A DNA stretch of 7,607 nt, from contig JASHVT010000082.1 in NCBI GenBank assembly GCA_030039515.1, positions 1 to 7,607 on the forward strand. The letters are read 5' to 3'. Source of the stretch: Nitrososphaerales archaeon (GTDB lineage: Archaea > Thermoproteota > Nitrososphaeria > Nitrososphaerales > Gagatemarchaeaceae). Position numbers and translations under genes: made by a program. Of this stretch, positions 5,489 through 7,607 are shown one piece after another (the stretch's first letter is position 1; each line of letters begins with the position of its first letter). The notes beneath the pieces were generated by a model. It saw only the letters and a list, made by a program, of their open reading frames with translations. It was not told where the DNA came from and did not search any database.

Positions 5489-5908
5489 CTAGGCTCCGGC
5501 CACCTTCGAGATGCGAGCCGAGAGGTCTTTAAGTTTCCTTGCCTGCGCCGCAACTTTGTCCTTGTCCGTGGATGAGATGTCCTCGAGATATGAGACGTAG
5601 CTCCCGATCTGCTTCACGACGTCTTCCACTGACTTCGGCTCGCGCTTCATGTGGAACGGCCACTCGATCTCCTCCTTCCCCTGAGTCGTGAGGTCGTACC
5701 TGCCGTCCTCCTGCCTCTTGACCAGACCTTCCTGGGCCATCGCCTCGAGCATCGGGTAGACCGAGCCTGCTGAAGGCCGCCACCATCCGCTGCTCATCGC
5801 CTCCATAGACGTCATTATTTCGGCACCGTTCTTTGGTCCGTTCTGGAGGATGTACAGGATCCATGTCCTCAGGCCGCGGTGGGCGCGCTTGGACCAGTCG
5901 AGCCACAA
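5489..5908 (-). CDS. PadR-family transcriptional regulator, 139 aa
   Basis: A winged-helix repressor that very probably controls the exporter genes just behind it. The PadR domain covers residues 8-80: RGLRTWILYILQNGPKNGAEIMTSMEAMSSGWWRPSAGSVYPMLEAMAQEGLVKRQEDGRYDLTTQGKEEI. This includes the family hallmark W-W-x-P-S-x-G-S-V-Y-P-x-L and the GRYDLT wing. The C-terminal region 92-137 is helical (VEDVVKQIGSYVSYLED, KVAAQARKLKDLSARISKV) and fits the dimerisation helices of short PadR proteins. The start is TTG: no ATG or GTG occurs between the previous in-frame region and the conserved domain, and GGAG lies 11 bases upstream. Two tandem palindromes just ahead are the likely operator, implying autorepression. 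The stop is one base from the ATPase ATG. PadR genes next to DrrAB-type exporters are common, and in characterised cases the exported compound is the inducer. Confidence 0.92.
   Translation of the reverse strand: MWLDWSKRAHRGLRTWILYILQNGPKNGAEIMTSMEAMSSGWWRPSAGSVYPMLEAMAQEGLVKRQEDGRYDLTTQGKEEIEWPFHMKREPKSVEDVVKQIGSYVSYLEDISSTDKDKVAAQARKLKDLSARISKVAGA
5494..5497 (-). promoter_or_regulatory. Shine-Dalgarno of the ABC ATPase gene inside the padR 3' end
   Basis: GGAG on the minus strand precedes the ATG at 5487 by 6 bases and the next ATG at 5484 by 9. It lies in the last codons of padR, so ribosomes finishing PadR can restart at once. It decides between the start at 5487/5484 and a longer open frame. 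Confidence 0.55.
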
Positions 5909-5912
5909 GTGT

Positions 5913-5942
5913 ATCGGTTCTCCGATTATCGGAATCCCGATA
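5913..5942. promoter_or_regulatory. Two tandem ATCGG-N4-CCGAT palindromes: candidate PadR operator
   Basis: ATCGG-TTCT-CCGAT occupies 5913-5926 and ATCGG-AATC-CCGAT occupies 5928-5941; the second extends to TATCGG...CCGATA. The repeats are spaced exactly 15 bases apart, so the inner arms also pair around the T at 5927. With a TATA box at 5947-5954, transcription of padR should start near 5925. The array therefore covers about -17 to +12, where a bound repressor would block polymerase. The site ends 4 bases before the TTG start. Direct sequence evidence for the repeat is strong; its assignment to PadR is inference. Confidence 0.75.
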
Positions 5943-5946
5943 TGGG

Positions 5947-5954
5947 TAATTAAA
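5947..5954 (-). promoter_or_regulatory. TATA box of the padR-exporter operon, overlapping the hflX stop
   Basis: TTTAATTA on the minus strand, preceded by the purine-rich GGAGAG, matches an archaeal BRE/TATA arrangement. It predicts a start near 5925 and a leader of about 16 bases before the TTG. The hflX TAA stop (5952-5950) lies within it, so the operon has its own promoter even though hflX ends only 41 bases from padR. Confidence 0.6.
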
Positions 5955-7047
5955 CTCTCCGATGTCCGACATGGGCAGAGTCTTGGGTCATCTCAAGGAT
6001 CCTGTTGCTGAGCTTGCGCATGCCGTCCCCCCTCGTGGCCGAGATCCTAGCGGTCGAGAAGCCCTTGAAGAGCGGGTCGTCGACCCTCGTCTGGACCCCG
6101 TCGGTGACCAGGTCGATCTTGTTGAGCACCAGGAGTATCTTCTGGGGGTCGACCTCCAGGTCGCTCAGGGTCTCCTTGCAGCTCTCGAGCTTGATTCTGA
6201 TGTTCTCCAGGCCCTCGCTGGCGTCGACGAGGAGCAGGACGAGGTCAGCATACCTCAGCTCGTCCAGGGTGGACTTGAACGACTCCACCAGATAGGTCGG
6301 GAGGCGGGAGATGAACCCAACCGTGTCCGACAGCATCACTGTCCTTCTGGAGTTCGGGAAGCGCACGAGCCTCGTGGTCGTGGTCAACGTGGTGAAGAGC
6401 TTCGGCGACTCCTCCTTCGACTCCGAGGTCAGCCTGTTGAAGAGGGTGGTCTTGCCGCTGCTTGTATATCCCGCGAGGGACACGAAGGGGACGTCGAGTT
6501 TCCGCCTCTCGGAGTTATGAATATCCCTCCTCGTCCGCGCCCTCTCGAGCTTCTCCTTGACGAAGGCCATCCGGCGCCTGAGGGCGCGAAACTGGACGTC
6601 GACCGCGTACTCCCCCATCCCTGAGAAACCTGCCTGTTCGCCCTTGACCGAGTTCCTCACCGCGTCCTTGGCCCTCGGGAGTTCGTATCTCAGCTCCGCG
6701 AGCTGTACCTGCAGCTTGGCCTCGCTGGTGTTCGCCCTCTGAGCGAATATGTTGAGGATCAGCCTCTCCCTGTCGACGACTTCGGCGTGGGTCATTCCGG
6801 AGAGCTTGTTCGCCTGGGCCGACGTCATGCTGGCGTCGATGATTATCTTCTTGGAGCCGTTGGAGGAGACGAGTTCCCTCAGTTCTTCGGCCTTCCCTAC
6901 GCCGACCCCGTACTCCGACTTGATGAGCCTCCTCTGCGTTAGGACGGCCTCGACCTTGTAGCCGGCGGCCTTCGCGAGGCCGACGATCTCGTCCTTGTCG
7001 AACTCATCGGGATATGTCACTATGGTGACCTTGTCGCCCGCTTCCAT
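5950..7047 (-). CDS. hflX: GTPase HflX, ribosome-associated, 365 aa
   Basis: A TRAFAC-class GTPase that in bacteria binds the large ribosomal subunit and splits stalled ribosomes; archaeal homologues bind 50S subunits. The N-terminal HflX domain (residues 5-105) is present, with the conserved YGVGVGKAEELRELV (46-60) and DRERLILNIFAQRANTSEAKLQVQLAELRYELPR (92-125). The linker GFSGMGEYAVDVQFRALRRRM (140-160) is of the archaeal GMGEY type rather than the bacterial GPGETQLE, and a coiled coil follows (161-182). The GTPase motifs are G1 GYTSSGKT (193-200), G2 TTLTTTTR (219-226), G3 DTVG (241-244), G4 NKID (309-312) and G5 SAT (336-338). The bacterial G2 is usually ATLDPTTR, so the threonine run is a local variation. 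Length is normal for archaeal HflX. The ATG start fits the family N-terminus. It is divergent from the nucleoside phosphorylase gene. Confidence 0.95.
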   Translation of the reverse strand: MEAGDKVTIVTYPDEFDKDEIVGLAKAAGYKVEAVLTQRRLIKSEYGVGVGKAEELRELVSSNGSKKIIIDASMTSAQANKLSGMTHAEVVDRERLILNIFAQRANTSEAKLQVQLAELRYELPRAKDAVRNSVKGEQAGFSGMGEYAVDVQFRALRRRMAFVKEKLERARTRRDIHNSERRKLDVPFVSLAGYTSSGKTTLFNRLTSESKEESPKLFTTLTTTTRLVRFPNSRRTVMLSDTVGFISRLPTYLVESFKSTLDELRYADLVLLLVDASEGLENIRIKLESCKETLSDLEVDPQKILLVLNKIDLVTDGVQTRVDDPLFKGFSTARISATRGDGMRKLSNRILEMTQDSAHVGHRRV

Positions 7048-7180
7048 TGAGACTCGCTCTCGTCCGGAGTTCAGGGCGTAAAACGCTTACTGAGGCCAGA
7101 GTGAACGACTTGGAACTCGTCCCTGGGCTGTGCTTAGCTCACTCTGCACACGCTGGCAACGGATTTCTACCGAGCGAGCT
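7048..7180. promoter_or_regulatory. Divergent intergenic region between hflX and the nucleoside phosphorylase gene
   Basis: These 133 bases must carry both promoters, yet no strong TATA box stands at leaderless distance from either start. The best A/T element is GCGTAAAACGC at 7076-7086, an inverted repeat (GCGT/ACGC) centred about 34 bases before the hflX ATG. An 8-base perfect inverted repeat, CAGAGTGA at 7097-7104 and TCACTCTG at 7139-7146, encloses 34 bases. I found no tRNA or other recognisable RNA gene here. Confidence 0.4.
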
Positions 7181-7607
7181 ATGTGCAAGAGGTTGCCCGA
7201 ACCTCAGCACATCAAGGCGAAGAAAGGAGACGTCGCGGAGCGGGTTGTAATCTCAGGCGACCCTGCCAGGGTGGAGCTGTTGTCTAGGCTCCTCAGGCAG
7301 AGAAGGCTGGTGAACAGATACAGGGGATACCTGACGTACTCGGGGAGGTTCCGCGGAGAAGACTTTACTCTCGCATGTCATGGGATAGGGGGCCCGTCCG
7401 CCGCCATAGCCGTAGAGGAACTTGTGATGCTGGGCGCCAAGCTCATCGTGAGGCTGGGAACCTGCGGAGGCCTCCTGAAGTCGATGAAGGTCGGCGACCT
7501 GGTGATAGCGACGGGAGCGGGATATCTTGGCGGGACTCTGGACCATTACTTCGAGGGGAGGAAGATTTCGCCGAAGCCTGACGCACGGATGACAGATCTC
7601 CTTATCG
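7181..7607 (+). CDS. Purine nucleoside/5'-methylthioadenosine (or uridine) phosphorylase, 3' end cut by window
   Basis: Cleaves a nucleoside with phosphate to a free base and pentose-1-phosphate, in nucleoside and methylthioadenosine salvage; cytoplasmic and, in this family, hexameric. The 142 visible residues align from memory with crenarchaeal enzymes that begin NPVHILAKKGEVAERV and continue with a GDPxR motif. Here the equivalents are EPQHIKAKKGDVAERVVISGDPARVELLS, with phosphate-loop G26 and R30, then CHGIGGPSAAIAVEELVMLGAKLIVRLGTCGG (66-97), with phosphate-binding R91 and T94. The catalytic Asp and base-recognition residues of the C-terminal half lie beyond the window, so substrate cannot be decided between purine, MTA and uridine. 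The ATG at 7181 matches the family start, although the frame stays open upstream. The gene is divergent from hflX, and its promoter is not obvious. Confidence 0.9.
   Translation, partial: MCKRLPEPQHIKAKKGDVAERVVISGDPARVELLSRLLRQRRLVNRYRGYLTYSGRFRGEDFTLACHGIGGPSAAIAVEELVMLGAKLIVRLGTCGGLLKSMKVGDLVIATGAGYLGGTLDHYFEGRKISPKPDARMTDLLI

Noticed and set aside
5488..5553. N-terminal extension of the ABC ATPase by 22 codons
   Set aside because: It would overlap padR, is Arg-rich and unlike the family, and the ATG at 5487 has its own GGAG and one-base spacing to the padR stop.
5962..6624. Open frame of 220 codons on the + strand opposite hflX
   Set aside because: It is Glu/Arg/Leu/Val-rich antisense of a highly conserved GTPase, with no promoter or ribosome site.
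7048..7180. Possible tRNA or C/D-box RNA in the hflX/phosphorylase gap
   Set aside because: No T-loop consensus, cloverleaf or C/D box pair could be found; only an isolated 8-base inverted repeat is present.

Overview
This is a GC-rich archaeal stretch with almost every base assigned to genes. Archaeal origin is inferred from four things: an archaeal-type HflX with the GMGEY linker; a nucleoside phosphorylase whose N-terminus closely resembles crenarchaeal MTA/purine nucleoside phosphorylases; several genes with a TATA-like box about 25-28 bases before the start codon, as expected for leaderless archaeal transcripts; and a T-rich tract instead of a hairpin-plus-U terminator. The phosphorylase points to the TACK group (crenarchaea, thaumarchaea and relatives). 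I cannot place it more finely.

Layout. Positions 1-924 (+) hold the C-terminal three quarters of an NRAMP-family manganese/iron importer, followed by a T-rich terminator. At 1039-1380 (-) is a small split zinc-ribbon protein. Divergent from it, at 1514-1750 (+), is a tiny cysteine-rich winged-helix protein whose TATA box lies inside an imperfect inverted repeat. From 7047 down to 1763 seven genes run on the minus strand: HflX GTPase, PadR-family regulator, ABC ATPase, ABC-2 permease, DUF998 membrane protein, YbjQ/UPF0145 protein and an ankyrin-repeat protein. At 7181, divergent from hflX, a nucleoside phosphorylase starts and runs off the window.

How the genes fit together. PadR, ATPase and permease are packed with 1- and 5-base gaps and form a DrrAB-like exporter operon led by its likely repressor. 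The padR promoter carries two tandem ATCGG-N4-CCGAT palindromes over the predicted transcription start, a strong candidate for the PadR operator. DUF998 probably continues this operon. YbjQ and the ankyrin gene each have their own TATA-like box at leaderless spacing. The NRAMP importer, zinc ribbon and cysteine-rich winged-helix protein form a second neighbourhood with a possible metal or redox theme, which is inference. Nothing here is clearly a new defence or mobile system: no CRISPR array, insertion sequence, tRNA or rRNA was seen. The most interesting items are the two regulator-operator pairs.
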